Assembly: GCF_040222955.1 (NCBI RefSeq)
Contig: NZ_JAVKCA010000017.1
Coordinates: 124,001 to 188,000 of the forward strand
DNA length: 64,000 nucleotides
Origin: Marinoscillum sp040222955
GTDB taxonomy: Bacteria; Bacteroidota; Bacteroidia; Cytophagales; Cyclobacteriaceae
Direction of reading: 5' to 3'
The translations under genes and the position numbers were made by a program. The notes beneath the pieces are model-generated. The model saw only the letters and a program-made list of their open reading frames with translations, ran no database searches and had not been told where the DNA came from. The first letter of the stretch is position 1. Each line of letters opens with the position of its first letter. Positions 32,377 to 42,138 of the stretch are shown here, piece by piece.

Positions 32377-35300
32377 TTAAAATTGAAATTGAAGTCCTAA
32401 AGAATAAACCCTGCTCGATGGCCAGTTGCCCGCATCAAAGCCGCGCTCAAGAATTCCATTGCCCACCACGTCAGGATCCAACCCCGAATACTTGGTGAAT
32501 GTGAGGAGGTTCTGCCCGCTCAGATAGAGCCTTGCATTTTGAATGCCCGTCTCTCCGAATAAATTATCGGAGAAATTGTACCCCAACTCAAGATTTCTGA
32601 TTCGCAGATAAGAGCCATCCTCCAGCCACCGGGTACTGTTGGAAGCATTTTGCGAAAGCGCCACATCGTCGGTGGCCACCCCAATTCTCGGATCGCTGGT
32701 GTTGGGATTTTCTTCTGTCCATGGTTGGATGTCACTCCTGAAGTTGGTGTTCTGATAGCCATCCAGCACCTGTCTTACCCCATTGTAAATGGTGTTGCCA
32801 AATACGCCAACAAGCTGGAGATTTAGGGTGAAGTTTTGATAAGAAGCATTAAACTGACCACCGGCCTGAAGTGTCGGCCATGGTGATTTTCCACTATAGT
32901 CCCGGTCGTCTTCTGTGATTTGTCCATCGCCATTTACATCCACAAAGCGAATGTCTCCGGGCTGGGCAGCCGGCTGGATGACCGTACCATCCTCCGTGGT
33001 GTGATCCAGTACTTCCTGCGCACTCTGGAAGATTCCGGCAGTCTTCAGCAGATACCACTCCGAGATTGGCCTTCCAATCTTGGATCTGGTCAGGCCAGTT
33101 GGGATATAGTCAATCCCTTCGCCCTGATTTCCCACGTCTTCCACTTTGTTTTTGATGGTGGTAAAGTTGACTGAAGCGTCCCATTTGAAAGCACCTTCAC
33201 GCTTGCGATAGGCTGCGCTCACTTCCAGGCCCCGGTTCCGAATGGAGCCCGCATTGACGAAAGGATTTCCTCCCAGGTTACCCAGGTACTGAGGCAATGG
33301 AATCTGCAAAATAGCATCCTGTGAAAGGGAATTGTACCACTCAGCTGTGAACAGAATGCGATCATCCAATAAGCCTGTCTCAATGCCCACATTTTGCGAA
33401 ATTCTGGTTTCCCACTTCAGCTGTGTATTGGCAATTCGGGCCTGGTAAGCCCCTACGTTGGCCGCCTGATCCGGCCCAAAAATAGCCCTGGGGTTACTAT
33501 TGAGATTGCCCAGGTAATCCCATGAGCCCACCTGACCCGGGATCACTCCCAGTCGGCCATAAGAGGCAGTCAGCTTCAGGTTGGAAATCAACGGCACATT
33601 GAAAAAACTTTCTTCACTGATCCTCCATCCGGCAGCTATGGATGGGAACACCCCGGTGCGATAATCTTCGGCAAAACGCGAGTTTTTATCAATTCTGCCA
33701 GTTAGGGTCAGTAAGTACCGGTCATCATACACATAATTAACCCTACCCATATAGCCCAAAATGAAGTTGTCCAGGGTTCTGGAACCACTCGCCGTAGGAT
33801 CTCCGGTAGCCGAGTTGATGGTGTTGAGGTACTGGCCGTTGAACTGCTGTAACTCACTTCGCTGGGCGAAGGTCTCTTCGCGCTGAGAAGACTGCTGTGA
33901 GATACCAACCACCGCATTCAGCGAGTGCTTCCCAATCTCTTTGTTGATGTTGAGTGTGTGTTCGAAGAGTTTGCTGAACCAGGTAGACCGGGTGTCCGCT
34001 ACAGAACTGGGGTACACAGCCGCATTAAACGACCACACTCCATCTTTTCTCAGGTATTTGGAGTAATCAAAGCTGGCCTCCAGTCCGGCGTTGAATTTGT
34101 AACTGATCCAGTCGGCAATTTTCACATTGATGTAGGCATTTCCCACCAGCTTGGAATATTGGTTATTTCGCTGACTCAAATCCAAAATGGCCACCGGGTT
34201 CCAGGCATAGGAAGGTGCATTCACGGAGCCTATTCCCCATCCTCCAGGGTTACCTTCTGAAACGTAATCTTCACCTTGCACCGGGATCACCGGTAGCAGT
34301 TGTGGCATATCGTAAAACGGGTTTCCCGCATCGGGCGTATTGTTAATAGAATGGGACAATAGGATGTTCTCCCCGAAGGTCACCCGGCCGATTTTGCTGG
34401 TACTGTTTACCCTGAAACTGTACCTTTCGAAATCCCTTCCTTTCAGGACCCCTTCGTTTTCAAAGAAACTTCCGGAAATCATATAAGTACCACTACCAGA
34501 CCCGCCAGAGAGACTCAGGTTGTAGTCCTGCAACGTCCCCATTCGGATGATTTCATCCTGCCAGTCGGTATCCACAGTAGGGTCAAAGTCTGCACCTACG
34601 AGTGCAGGTGGTGTTAAACCGGAGTTCTCATATTGTGCCGTTTGCATGGCTGCAAATTCGGTACTGTTCATTACGTCCCACCGGTTGGGTAATTGTTGCA
34701 CCCCCTTTTTGCCGGAAAAGCTCACCTTCATGGGACCTTCCTTGCCTTGCTTGGTGGTAATGATGATCACACCATTGGCCGCTCTGGAACCATAGATGGC
34801 TGCCGCAGAGGCATCCTTTAAAATCTGAATGGATTCAATGTCGTTGGTGTTGATGGTGGGGTTGGCATCTGCCAACATTCCATCTATGACATAAAGTGGA
34901 TTAATGTCTGCAAAACTACCCACTCCCCTGATTTCAATAACTGAGGACTGACCCGGTGCGCCTCCGTTTCTCACGGTGATACCCGGCGCCAGGCCCTGAA
35001 TGGATTCGGCCAGTGAGTTGGCGGTGACTCTCGCAGAAGATTCCGGGCTGATAATGGCAGTGGATCCTGTGAGGTCTTTCTTTTGGACGGTTTGATAACC
35101 AATGACCACCACTTCCTGCAGACCCTGAAAATCGGGCACCAGCGAAACATTCACCTCAGTGGCTCCGGCGATACTTACCTCCTGAGTGACATAACCCACA
35201 AAAGAAATGACCAAAACCTGTGCAGTTTCCTCAACCGAAAGGGTAAAGTTTCCCTCTATGTCCGTAATGGTACCCTGTGAGGACCCTTTAATGGTGATGG

Positions 35301-35760
35301 TGGCTCCGGGAAGTCCTTCTCCATTCTCATCGGTCACTCTTCCTTTGATGGTAACCTCACCTATGATCACCTCCACCTCATCCCGGGTAAAGGGCGCCTT
35401 CTTTTTCTGTGTACTAATTACATTATTGACCTGGCGAAAAGTGAGCCCGTATTCCTTGGATAGAAAGAGCAAAAACTCCTCTACAGTAGCTCCCTTGCTG
35501 GCATAGGTCAGGCGTTTCTGGTTTTTGTCCAACACGCGGTGGTCATAAGAGAAAGTCAAGTCTGTCAACTGCTCTACAGTGGAAAAACTCTCAATCAATT
35601 CCGCTTCATTGAAGGTGAGGTTCACATAGATGTCCTTGACACTCTTATACTGAGCATTTCCATTATTGGCAAACAGCACGGTGGCAAAAACCGCCTGTAT
35701 CATAAAAATTCTAAGCATCCAGTTCATTAAATACAGGGATTGCTGTATAAATATTTTCAT
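32377..35760 (-). CDS. susC: SusC-like TonB-dependent receptor with STN signalling domain
   Basis: 1127 residues. Order: signal peptide (to about NGNAQ), STN domain (about 45-120, NLTFNEAELIESFSTVEQLT), carboxypeptidase-regulatory-like domain (about 135-215, GRVTDENGEGLPGATITIKG), plug (about 220-345, with SSARVTANSLAESIQGLAPG and IEIRGVGSFADINPLYVIDG), then a 22-strand barrel ending SSRVYSLGLQFQF. It imports oligosaccharides bound by SusD. The STN domain is the contact to the FecR anti-sigma factor encoded upstream, so substrate binding can switch on the ECF sigma factor and thus this operon (established for this class). Confidence 0.96.
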   Translation of the reverse strand: MKIFIQQSLYLMNWMLRIFMIQAVFATVLFANNGNAQYKSVKDIYVNLTFNEAELIESFSTVEQLTDLTFSYDHRVLDKNQKRLTYASKGATVEEFLLFLSKEYGLTFRQVNNVISTQKKKAPFTRDEVEVIIGEVTIKGRVTDENGEGLPGATITIKGSSQGTITDIEGNFTLSVEETAQVLVISFVGYVTQEVSIAGATEVNVSLVPDFQGLQEVVVIGYQTVQKKDLTGSTAIISPESSARVTANSLAESIQGLAPGITVRNGGAPGQSSVIEIRGVGSFADINPLYVIDGMLADANPTINTNDIESIQILKDASAAAIYGSRAANGVIIITTKQGKEGPMKVSFSGKKGVQQLPNRWDVMNSTEFAAMQTAQYENSGLTPPALVGADFDPTVDTDWQDEIIRMGTLQDYNLSLSGGSGSGTYMISGSFFENEGVLKGRDFERYSFRVNSTSKIGRVTFGENILLSHSINNTPDAGNPFYDMPQLLPVIPVQGEDYVSEGNPGGWGIGSVNAPSYAWNPVAILDLSQRNNQYSKLVGNAYINVKIADWISYKFNAGLEASFDYSKYLRKDGVWSFNAAVYPSSVADTRSTWFSKLFEHTLNINKEIGKHSLNAVVGISQQSSQREETFAQRSELQQFNGQYLNTINSATGDPTASGSRTLDNFILGYMGRVNYVYDDRYLLTLTGRIDKNSRFAEDYRTGVFPSIAAGWRISEESFFNVPLISNLKLTASYGRLGVIPGQVGSWDYLGNLNSNPRAIFGPDQAANVGAYQARIANTQLKWETRISQNVGIETGLLDDRILFTAEWYNSLSQDAILQIPLPQYLGNLGGNPFVNAGSIRNRGLEVSAAYRKREGAFKWDASVNFTTIKNKVEDVGNQGEGIDYIPTGLTRSKIGRPISEWYLLKTAGIFQSAQEVLDHTTEDGTVIQPAAQPGDIRFVDVNGDGQITEDDRDYSGKSPWPTLQAGGQFNASYQNFTLNLQLVGVFGNTIYNGVRQVLDGYQNTNFRSDIQPWTEENPNTSDPRIGVATDDVALSQNASNSTRWLEDGSYLRIRNLELGYNFSDNLFGETGIQNARLYLSGQNLLTFTKYSGLDPDVVGNGILERGFDAGNWPSSRVYSLGLQFQF

Positions 35761-35801
35761 ATATTTACATGTTTAATAATGTCCAATTGTTAAACTATTT
35801 T

Positions 35802-35830
35802 GTGATTACGTCACGCCAATGGGTAATCAC
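35802..35830. promoter_or_regulatory. Inverted repeat upstream of susC
   Basis: GTGATTAC (35802-35809) and GTAATCAC (35823-35830) around 13 bases, 42 bases before the susC ATG. It could be an operator or a leader hairpin. The rest of the gap holds the + strand terminator-like hairpin. Confidence 0.45.
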
Positions 35831-35834
35831 ATCT

Positions 35835-35869
35835 GAAGGTTTTCGGCTTCCGAAAGCCTTCTTTTTTTT
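35835..35869 (+). terminator. Terminator-like hairpin pointing rightwards, between susC and fecR
   Basis: On the + strand GAAGGTTTTCGG and CCGAAAGCCTTC pair around CTT and are followed by about eight T. Genes on both sides are on the minus strand, so the T-run faces the wrong way for fecR. It may stop antisense RNA, while the same stem on the minus strand lacks a T-run. Confidence 0.5.
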
Positions 35870-35883
35870 AGTCGTTATTCATC

Positions 35884-36939
35884 TCATAATATGCTGGGTT
35901 TGATCACAACTTCTTTATTCTTTATCTGAAAGGTAAAATCCTCTGCATAACCTATGCTTGTCAGTACCGCATGTAAAGTCTGGCCATCAAAACTCCCCGA
36001 ATAGTTCCATCCTTCATTCAGCTCTCCTTCTATTCGAAAGTTGACTCCATACCACTTTTCCAGCTTGTCAAACACTTCAGCCTGATCGCATCTGAGGAAA
36101 AAAAGCACATCATCTTTCCAAGCTATCTCACCGTACTCATACCGCACTATATTTCCGAGGGTGCCGGCCAATGCCTTCACCATCTGGCCCGGTTTGAGCA
36201 ATACCTGCTCCTGACTACCGATGGAGGTGACCGAGACCTTTCCGGTGACGAGTGACACCTTAGTAGGATCACCTTCCACCGAATAGATATTGAAAGATGT
36301 ACCGAGGGCCTGAGTGACCGTGCCACCCGCGACTACCCTGAATGGCCTTAATGAATCTTTAGCCACTTCAAAGAATGCTTCTCCCTTTAGTTCAATCACT
36401 CTGCTGGTATCGCTGAAGTACTTCTGATATTTGATACTACTTCCTGAGTTAAGCTTCACCTTGGAACCATCATTGAGGTGAACCATGAGCTTCTGGCCAT
36501 TGCGGGTATTTCTCACTTCTACTTCCTGTGATACACTTTGCTCTGCCGGTGGGTACTCATTGGCCAGGTAGTACCCCAGGGCCCCTACAAAGAGTAAAGC
36601 CAGACACGCCGCCGCCAAAGACCGATACCAATTGGATGAAGTGGGCTTCTCCTGATAAGTACCGAACTCATCTCTGACGTCTGAAGCTCTTATTCTGATG
36701 TCGATTCTATCCTTGAGGTTTTCTATTCGCTTATTATCCTCCTGGAACTCTCGAAATTGAAGTTGTTGGATAATTTCTTCCGCCTTGCCGGCCTCCTCAT
36801 TGAGCCTCTGGCTCTCTACCAGACGGGCATTCCAGGGATTCGACGCTACCTTCCCGCCCTGAATCCAGGAAATGAAGGACTCATCCAGGAGCAAGTCCTC
36901 CAGGTTATAATCATCGTATTTTTTCTTCCAGGTCTTCAC
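35884..36939 (-). CDS. FecR-family anti-sigma factor
   Basis: 351 residues. Cytoplasmic N-terminus (about 1-105) that holds the ECF sigma factor, one membrane helix (about 110-130, SLAAACLALLFVGALGYYLA), then a periplasmic FecR domain (GSKVKLNSGSSIKYQKYF, GEAFFEVAKDSLRPFRVVAG, ALGTSFNIYSVEGDPTKVSL) and a DUF4974/STN-contact C-terminal domain (about 270-350). It receives the signal from the SusC STN domain and frees the sigma factor. It lies between the sigma gene and susC, the normal order of such regulons. Confidence 0.95.
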   Translation of the reverse strand: MKTWKKKYDDYNLEDLLLDESFISWIQGGKVASNPWNARLVESQRLNEEAGKAEEIIQQLQFREFQEDNKRIENLKDRIDIRIRASDVRDEFGTYQEKPTSSNWYRSLAAACLALLFVGALGYYLANEYPPAEQSVSQEVEVRNTRNGQKLMVHLNDGSKVKLNSGSSIKYQKYFSDTSRVIELKGEAFFEVAKDSLRPFRVVAGGTVTQALGTSFNIYSVEGDPTKVSLVTGKVSVTSIGSQEQVLLKPGQMVKALAGTLGNIVRYEYGEIAWKDDVLFFLRCDQAEVFDKLEKWYGVNFRIEGELNEGWNYSGSFDGQTLHAVLTSIGYAEDFTFQIKNKEVVIKPSIL

Positions 36940-37092
36940 GTAGGTATTTCTGCTTTTATACCCTAGAGATACAGACCCTGCTCAGATTACTCCCTGTAAA
37001 AGAAGGTATTTTTAAATATTTACAATAAATTCAATGATATGAGATCGTTAAAACAATAAATGCAAAGTTTAAGGTAAATAATTGAATTATTT

Positions 37093-37686
37093 TCAATAAA
37101 CAAGCAAGGCTATAAATACCGCCAGTTTCAGCATCCCTCTGAGATTGTGCATGGCCTTGGAAAGGGCGTTATAGAGCTGTTTTTTGTCCAGCTCCAGGAT
37201 GTCGCCAATCTCATCAAAGGTGAGTCCGTTGAAATATTTTAGATACACGATCTCCTTTTGGAGCGGGGATAGCTTGTTTAAACACTCCATTACGGCGGAG
37301 GTTGGTTGATATTGCCCAGTCGGGAAAAAGGGATTGGGATCTATCAGGTCTTCAAAAGCACCCTCCGATTCAGTCAGACTCCTGCGCTTCTTTTGGTTTT
37401 GGAGTTCCCTCACTATTCTGTGCTTGAGCGCCTTCATCAGATAAAATCGAATGGTACGTACTGCACCAAGCCGGTCTCTCTTAATCCAAAGATCTACGAA
37501 AAGGTCCTGAACGCAATCATCGACCAGGGTGGAATCGGGTGTTAAGTGGCGCCCATAGGCCAAAAGAGCTGGTACCTGAGAGTAATAGATATAATCCAGA
37601 GCATTCCTATCGCCTGTGCACAGATCCTGCCAGAGGTCCTGATCCCTTCGCACACTATAAGCAATATAGAGTTCTCTAGACTTCAT
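37093..37686 (-). CDS. ECF RNA polymerase sigma factor
   Basis: 197 residues. Sigma region 2 at about 28-95 (YYSQVPALLAYGRHL, VDDCVQDLFVDLWIKRD) and region 4 at about 135-185 (LNKLSPLQKEIVYLKYFNGL, TFDEIGDILELDKKQLYNAL). It has the bacteroidete FecI-like layout. It is expected to transcribe the downstream susC operon once released by FecR. A hydrophobic C-terminal tail (LKLAVFIALLVY) follows region 4. The 153-base gap to fecR is AT-rich, so fecR may have its own promoter. Confidence 0.94.
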   Translation of the reverse strand: MKSRELYIAYSVRRDQDLWQDLCTGDRNALDYIYYSQVPALLAYGRHLTPDSTLVDDCVQDLFVDLWIKRDRLGAVRTIRFYLMKALKHRIVRELQNQKKRRSLTESEGAFEDLIDPNPFFPTGQYQPTSAVMECLNKLSPLQKEIVYLKYFNGLTFDEIGDILELDKKQLYNALSKAMHNLRGMLKLAVFIALLVY

Positions 37687-37865
37687 TAATTCTATGGTAA
37701 TTCAGATGGTAAATAACCATCAGATTTTACACATCAAAAAATTAAGTTAAAGATATTTTCGAAATTTTCAACTTTGAAGGAAACGGGAGGATGGAGTTGA
37801 AAGGGATCTTTCATTCAACAAAACATTCGCTCAATATGGCTTTGTAGTTTGACCTGACCTAAAAA

Positions 37866-39620
37866 TCAGGCCTTGTCCTTGCTCAGAAACTTCTCAAAAG
37901 AAGATCGCAATACCTCCAGGCTAAAGGGTTTGCTAATGAAGTCCCTCATTCCAGCTTCAAAGCAGTCCTTCATTTCGTGTTTGGTCACATTGGCCGTTAC
38001 CGCCACAATCACGGGTGGTTTAGCGGTTGCCGATTTAAGAATTTCGCGGGTGGCTTCTATTCCGCTCATCATGGGCATGCGTATGTCCATGAGTATAAAG
38101 TCATAGGCTTTGGAGGCTGCCATCTCCACCACCATTTTCCCATTTTCTGCAATCTCCACATTGCTAATTCCCAGGGTGCCCAGCATTTTCCTGGTAACTA
38201 ACTGGTTGACTTGCTGATCTTCAGCCACCAGCACGTTCAGGTTGGAGTATCTGCAGGTATCCAGCTCGGGCTCCTCCTGATTCACCCATTTGGATCCTTC
38301 GATCTTGAATGGAAGGATAAAATAAAAACTTGATCCCATACCGGCCTGCTTCTCCAATCCAATCTCTCCCCCAATAGCCTCCACCACTTTCTTACAAACA
38401 CTCAAGCCCAGACCTATCCCTTCCAGCGTAGTATTGGTGTCATTCCTGTGAAATTTATCGAAAATATTTGCTCTCTGACCCTCGGGGATGCCCATGCCTG
38501 TATCTGAGATACTTATTTTAATTTCCGCTTGCCGGGAGGTCTTGGACAAGAGCATCGAGCGGATATTTACCTCTCCCTCATCGGTAAATTTCACGGCATT
38601 GTTGACCAGGTTGATCAACACCTGACGTACCCGGGTCAGGTCGCCTTTCAGATACCTGGGGATACGCTTATCAGCATGATAATTAATCGAAACCTTTTCC
38701 TTCTTCATTGCCACTTTTGGAATGAAAAACTGAATCACATTAGACACCACCATATGCAGGTCTATTCTGTCTTCCTGCAGCACCATTCCTTCTTCCTCTA
38801 TCATGGTCATGTCCAGTAAGTCTGAAATGAGCCCATGCAAAATATCACTGCAATGGCTCATGTCTTTGAGTAAAAGGGCCTGTTCCGGAGAAAGATCCGT
38901 TCTCTTCAGGAGATCAAGGTTACCCAATACCCCATTGAGTGGCGTTCTGATTTCATGACTAATATTGGTCAGAAAGGTGGTCTTAATCCTATCCGCAGAC
39001 TCAGCCCGCAGCTTTTCTCTGCTCAGTAAAATATTTGACGATTTGAGCCTTTCCCGATCCCTTTCATATTCCTTTTTATAAAAAAATAAGGTGAATGAAA
39101 GAATGGTGAGCATCAAAACGTTGGACACAGCCAGGTCGATCATACGCTCGGTGTGGTCCAGAAATGGTTTTGCGGAATCAGGGTTTAAAATCTCAAAACA
39201 GGTATACCCCACGGCAATTGTCATAGAAATGCCGATGAACATTTTGAATTGCTTCGGCCTAAGGATGAGCAATCCTGATAAAAAGATCAGCACAAACATA
39301 TTGTGAATGGAGCCTGTCACTCCGCCTGATGGGAGCCATGCAATACCCAGCAACAGATAGACCAGCAGGTAATAGAGCACAGTCATCCATTTATAGAATG
39401 GCCAATTTCTACGGACAAAATAGAATCCGGTAAAAATCAGGGATCCTGCCGTATATAGTAGTAAGAAGTCACTTTCGTACCTGGAAAAATAGCTGAAAAC
39501 GGACCAGAAAACGAGCCAGAAATACAACACCATGGTGGTCAATACCAGAATGACATCAAAGAGTTTGACCTCTATGGGTGCGCTGGTACCTAATGATGGT
39601 ATGAATTTTTTGAGTGTCAA
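37866..39620 (-). CDS. Membrane hybrid histidine kinase with C-terminal receiver
   Basis: 584 residues. Six or so membrane helices at about 20-190, a short coiled linker, HisKA with phospho-acceptor His222 (FLTNISHEIRTPLNGVLG), HATPase (INLVNNAVKFTDEGEV, DTGMGIPEG, GIGLGLSVCKKVVEAIGG) and a receiver domain with Asp512 (FILMDIRMPMMSG). No HPt or DNA-binding domain, so it must hand phosphate to a separate partner not seen here. It is upstream of the ECF sigma gene on the same strand but 179 bases away, so a link to the polysaccharide locus is only suggestive. Confidence 0.92.
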   Translation of the reverse strand: MTLKKFIPSLGTSAPIEVKLFDVILVLTTMVLYFWLVFWSVFSYFSRYESDFLLLYTAGSLIFTGFYFVRRNWPFYKWMTVLYYLLVYLLLGIAWLPSGGVTGSIHNMFVLIFLSGLLILRPKQFKMFIGISMTIAVGYTCFEILNPDSAKPFLDHTERMIDLAVSNVLMLTILSFTLFFYKKEYERDRERLKSSNILLSREKLRAESADRIKTTFLTNISHEIRTPLNGVLGNLDLLKRTDLSPEQALLLKDMSHCSDILHGLISDLLDMTMIEEEGMVLQEDRIDLHMVVSNVIQFFIPKVAMKKEKVSINYHADKRIPRYLKGDLTRVRQVLINLVNNAVKFTDEGEVNIRSMLLSKTSRQAEIKISISDTGMGIPEGQRANIFDKFHRNDTNTTLEGIGLGLSVCKKVVEAIGGEIGLEKQAGMGSSFYFILPFKIEGSKWVNQEEPELDTCRYSNLNVLVAEDQQVNQLVTRKMLGTLGISNVEIAENGKMVVEMAASKAYDFILMDIRMPMMSGIEATREILKSATAKPPVIVAVTANVTKHEMKDCFEAGMRDFISKPFSLEVLRSSFEKFLSKDKA

Positions 39621-39774
39621 ATTTCCGTGCCTCTTCGAACTAATAAATGTAGGAAATTGACCTCATCAAGGGTTAAGGTTTTAGATGAGTCGGTGATTCA
39701 TATCGATATAATCCAACTTTGGATGAGTATTTCATGCCGAAAATCAAATCCGAAGATCACTCCAGAGCACACGG

Positions 39775-40908
39775 TTATTCCGGAAAAAGGGAAGCATCCA
39801 GGCCCGGAATGATTCTTAAGGCATTTTTGTAATATACTTTTTTCAATACCTCATCAGACAAATCTAACCCATACATACGCCAGAAAGCATGGTACTTTTT
39901 ATAGTATGGAAAATACTCGTCGGCAGTTTCCAGTACCCGAAAATAGGTGTAGTACTCCTCCGGATTATAAGCGTCCTTAGCAAAGAGAATCCGATCTGAA
40001 TATTGTTCAAAAAATGCCTTGGCTGCTCGCGGCTGTCTACCCAGCTCTGCAATTACTGCCCCGATACCTACATTTACATTGGGATACTGATCCAGGTGAG
40101 CGCCCAGCGCCTGAAGATCGTTGGCCATCCAACCCATGTGTGCATTGATGAATGTGGTACCCGGATGCTTCTGGAAAATACGGTGCTGCTCAGCAATGAT
40201 CTGCTCCCATGAAGCCGGATCGGTGGCGCTCCGCTTCCTGCCTGGCCGCAGTTTCAGCTCGAGCCAGCGCTCGTTCTTTTCGTCATGTTCATCCCAAAAA
40301 GGCTTGGGATCTGCAGCATGGATGATCACCGGAATCCCCAGCTCACCACATTTGGCCCATACAGGGTCGATCCTGGGATCATCTATAGCCACCCTGTTTC
40401 CATTCACATCGTTGATTCCCATCCCAAGACTCTTATATATTTTCAGCCCTTTCGCCCCATTTTTCACATCCTCCTCCAACTGACGTACGGCCTCTTCTGA
40501 CCATCCCGGGTTGCCTATTTCCCTGAAAGAAACATTGGTGAAAACGACAATTCTACCGGGAGCCTCCCCGGCAATGCGACTGGTCATACCTTCCAGGTAC
40601 TCCTGACTGCCAATATCTCCAGCCTGCCGATCATACCCCCTGCCACTCAGGTTGACCATGATCCCCATGTTCAGCGTGTCCATTTCCCCAACAATCTTGG
40701 CGATCCTGTCTTTTGTGAGGTTCCACTGGTGACTGTGCACATCTATAAACGGGAACCTGGCCCGGGTAACGGGATGCTCCGGCACTACAAGGGTGGAAAT
40801 GGGGTCATAGAGCTCGAAATCCATCACCGGAAGTTCCGGGTCAGACTCCTGACCAAATGCGGTTTGACTAAAAACAAGGGCAAAAGCCAGCGTAAATATT
40901 TTATTCAT
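39775..40908 (-). CDS. Exported amidohydrolase-family (amidohydrolase_2) protein
   Basis: 377 residues with a signal peptide (MNKIFTLAFALVFSQTAFGQ). TIM-barrel metal ligands can be traced: FIDVHSHQW (HxH), VIIHAADP (His), FINAHMGWMAND (His) and ILFAKDAYNPEEY (Asp). Related proteins decarboxylate or hydrolyse aromatic acids or lactones; the substrate here is unknown. A periplasmic location is unusual for the decarboxylases and suggests hydrolysis of an imported compound. Preceded by AT-rich sequence without a clear promoter; 154 bases from the hybrid kinase gene. Confidence 0.78.
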   Translation of the reverse strand: MNKIFTLAFALVFSQTAFGQESDPELPVMDFELYDPISTLVVPEHPVTRARFPFIDVHSHQWNLTKDRIAKIVGEMDTLNMGIMVNLSGRGYDRQAGDIGSQEYLEGMTSRIAGEAPGRIVVFTNVSFREIGNPGWSEEAVRQLEEDVKNGAKGLKIYKSLGMGINDVNGNRVAIDDPRIDPVWAKCGELGIPVIIHAADPKPFWDEHDEKNERWLELKLRPGRKRSATDPASWEQIIAEQHRIFQKHPGTTFINAHMGWMANDLQALGAHLDQYPNVNVGIGAVIAELGRQPRAAKAFFEQYSDRILFAKDAYNPEEYYTYFRVLETADEYFPYYKKYHAFWRMYGLDLSDEVLKKVYYKNALRIIPGLDASLFPE

Positions 40909-41044
40909 AAAGCTGAAAATAAAGAAACAATATAAGGTAACGTACTCCTTTTGGGTAAAGATTTACATTATCCAATATTAGATGTGTAAAAGAAAGTTCG
41001 AAGCACTTCATTTCTCCTCCAAATATCTCCCTAAGGCCATTAAC

Positions 41045-41077
41045 AAAAAAAGCCATTCCGAAATTCGGAATGGCTTT
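41045..41077 (-). terminator. Terminator after the small lipoprotein gene
   Basis: Perfect 14-bp stem AAAGCCATTCCGAA/TTCGGAATGGCTTT with a minus-strand T-run. It lies 27 bases after the stop at 41104. Confidence 0.9.
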
Positions 41078-41103
41078 CACTATCAACTATTAGTTCCTAA
41101 ATT

Positions 41104-41550
41104 TTAGGAGTCACTAAACTTTTCTTTAATCTTTTCGCCAAAGTCCTTGAGTGAACTCTTCACATCCTCGGAGGTCTCCACGGCAAATTCCCTGGTGTCA
41201 TTCCATGCCTGTTTGGTGGAGTTCTCCACCTTGTCAATGGCACGGTCAAGGTCATCGGCCTTATCATTTAGGTCAGCCTTCATTCTTTCCAGCACGGTTT
41301 TATTCTGATCAGTAGCCTCGGCAATCTTATCATCGAGTTTATCCAACTCTTTTTCCACGTCCAGCTTGATCTCCTCCAACTCGTACTTCAGGTCCTTTTT
41401 CTCCTGCTCAAAAGAATCCTTTAGTTCCGTCATGGCATCCTCAGGGGTTTCCTTTTCCTTCTTGCCGGAACAAGCCACAACCAGTACGGTCATAACCAAC
41501 ACTCCAAAAAGCTTTAAAAATGTATTCGTAATGGGCTTAGTAGGTTTCAT
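41104..41550 (-). CDS. Small coiled-coil lipoprotein
   Basis: 148 residues from the ATG at 41550, which starts a lipoprotein signal peptide (LKLFGVLVMTVLVVACSGKK); an upstream ATG would add eight residues. The mature part is almost entirely charged amphipathic helix (EQEKKDLKYELEEIKLDVEK) like apolipoprotein or YtxH-like stress proteins. No enzymatic motif. Single gene closed by a strong terminator. The following 281 bases to 41856 show only AT-rich sequence, presumably divergent promoters. Confidence 0.7.
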   Translation of the reverse strand: MKPTKPITNTFLKLFGVLVMTVLVVACSGKKEKETPEDAMTELKDSFEQEKKDLKYELEEIKLDVEKELDKLDDKIAEATDQNKTVLERMKADLNDKADDLDRAIDKVENSTKQAWNDTREFAVETSEDVKSSLKDFGEKIKEKFSDS

Positions 41551-41855
41551 GTTTTTCGTTTTTAAATTCAACAATGATCACACTTAAGAAATAATCGATC
41601 CGAAAACACAAAACATTGTATACCAGCTGTTTACAGAATTTAAATCCCCGGAAGTTTTCTCATATTTAGAATCAGTCTCTCCAAATGAAAAATTTTCAAG
41701 CCAACCACCGGGTGACTGATACCGAACACATTCATTTTCCATTTTGTCCGATGGCGTACAGTATAGGGATAACCATCTGTCGGCAAATCATCACAAGTGA
41801 CTTATTTACAGTCACTTACATTTTTTGGCACAACCATTGCCAATAGGACAATGTC

Positions 41856-42137
41856 ATGTTACGAAAAAATACAAATATCAAAAGCGGGCAAGCCAAAACA
41901 CTCCTTATCATACTGGGAGTGATCATTGCATTGATCATGACAATGAACAGTCCCATTTTCACAGCAGACAATATCAACATGCCTGAACCGGAGCACCAGG
42001 AGCAAGTGGCTGAAGTAGATGCCACTGAGGCAGAACCGCAGCAAACCGGCGGCACTGCATCCAGCGCAAAATTTAATTCTGGAACCAGATTACTGCACAT
42101 TTTCACCAGAAATCTCCCATATTTAAACAACAAATAA
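41856..42137 (+). CDS. Small single-pass membrane protein
   Basis: 93 residues: basic N-terminus, one membrane helix (about 14-33, TLLIILGVIIALIMTMNSP), then an acidic Gln/Glu-rich extracytoplasmic tail. No family recognised. The next gene, encoding a PspC protein, starts one base after this stop, so the two are probably co-translated and this could be a partner of PspC at the inner membrane (inference). Confidence 0.6.
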   Translation: MLRKNTNIKSGQAKTLLIILGVIIALIMTMNSPIFTADNINMPEPEHQEQVAEVDATEAEPQQTGGTASSAKFNSGTRLLHIFTRNLPYLNNK

Positions 42138-42138
42138 A

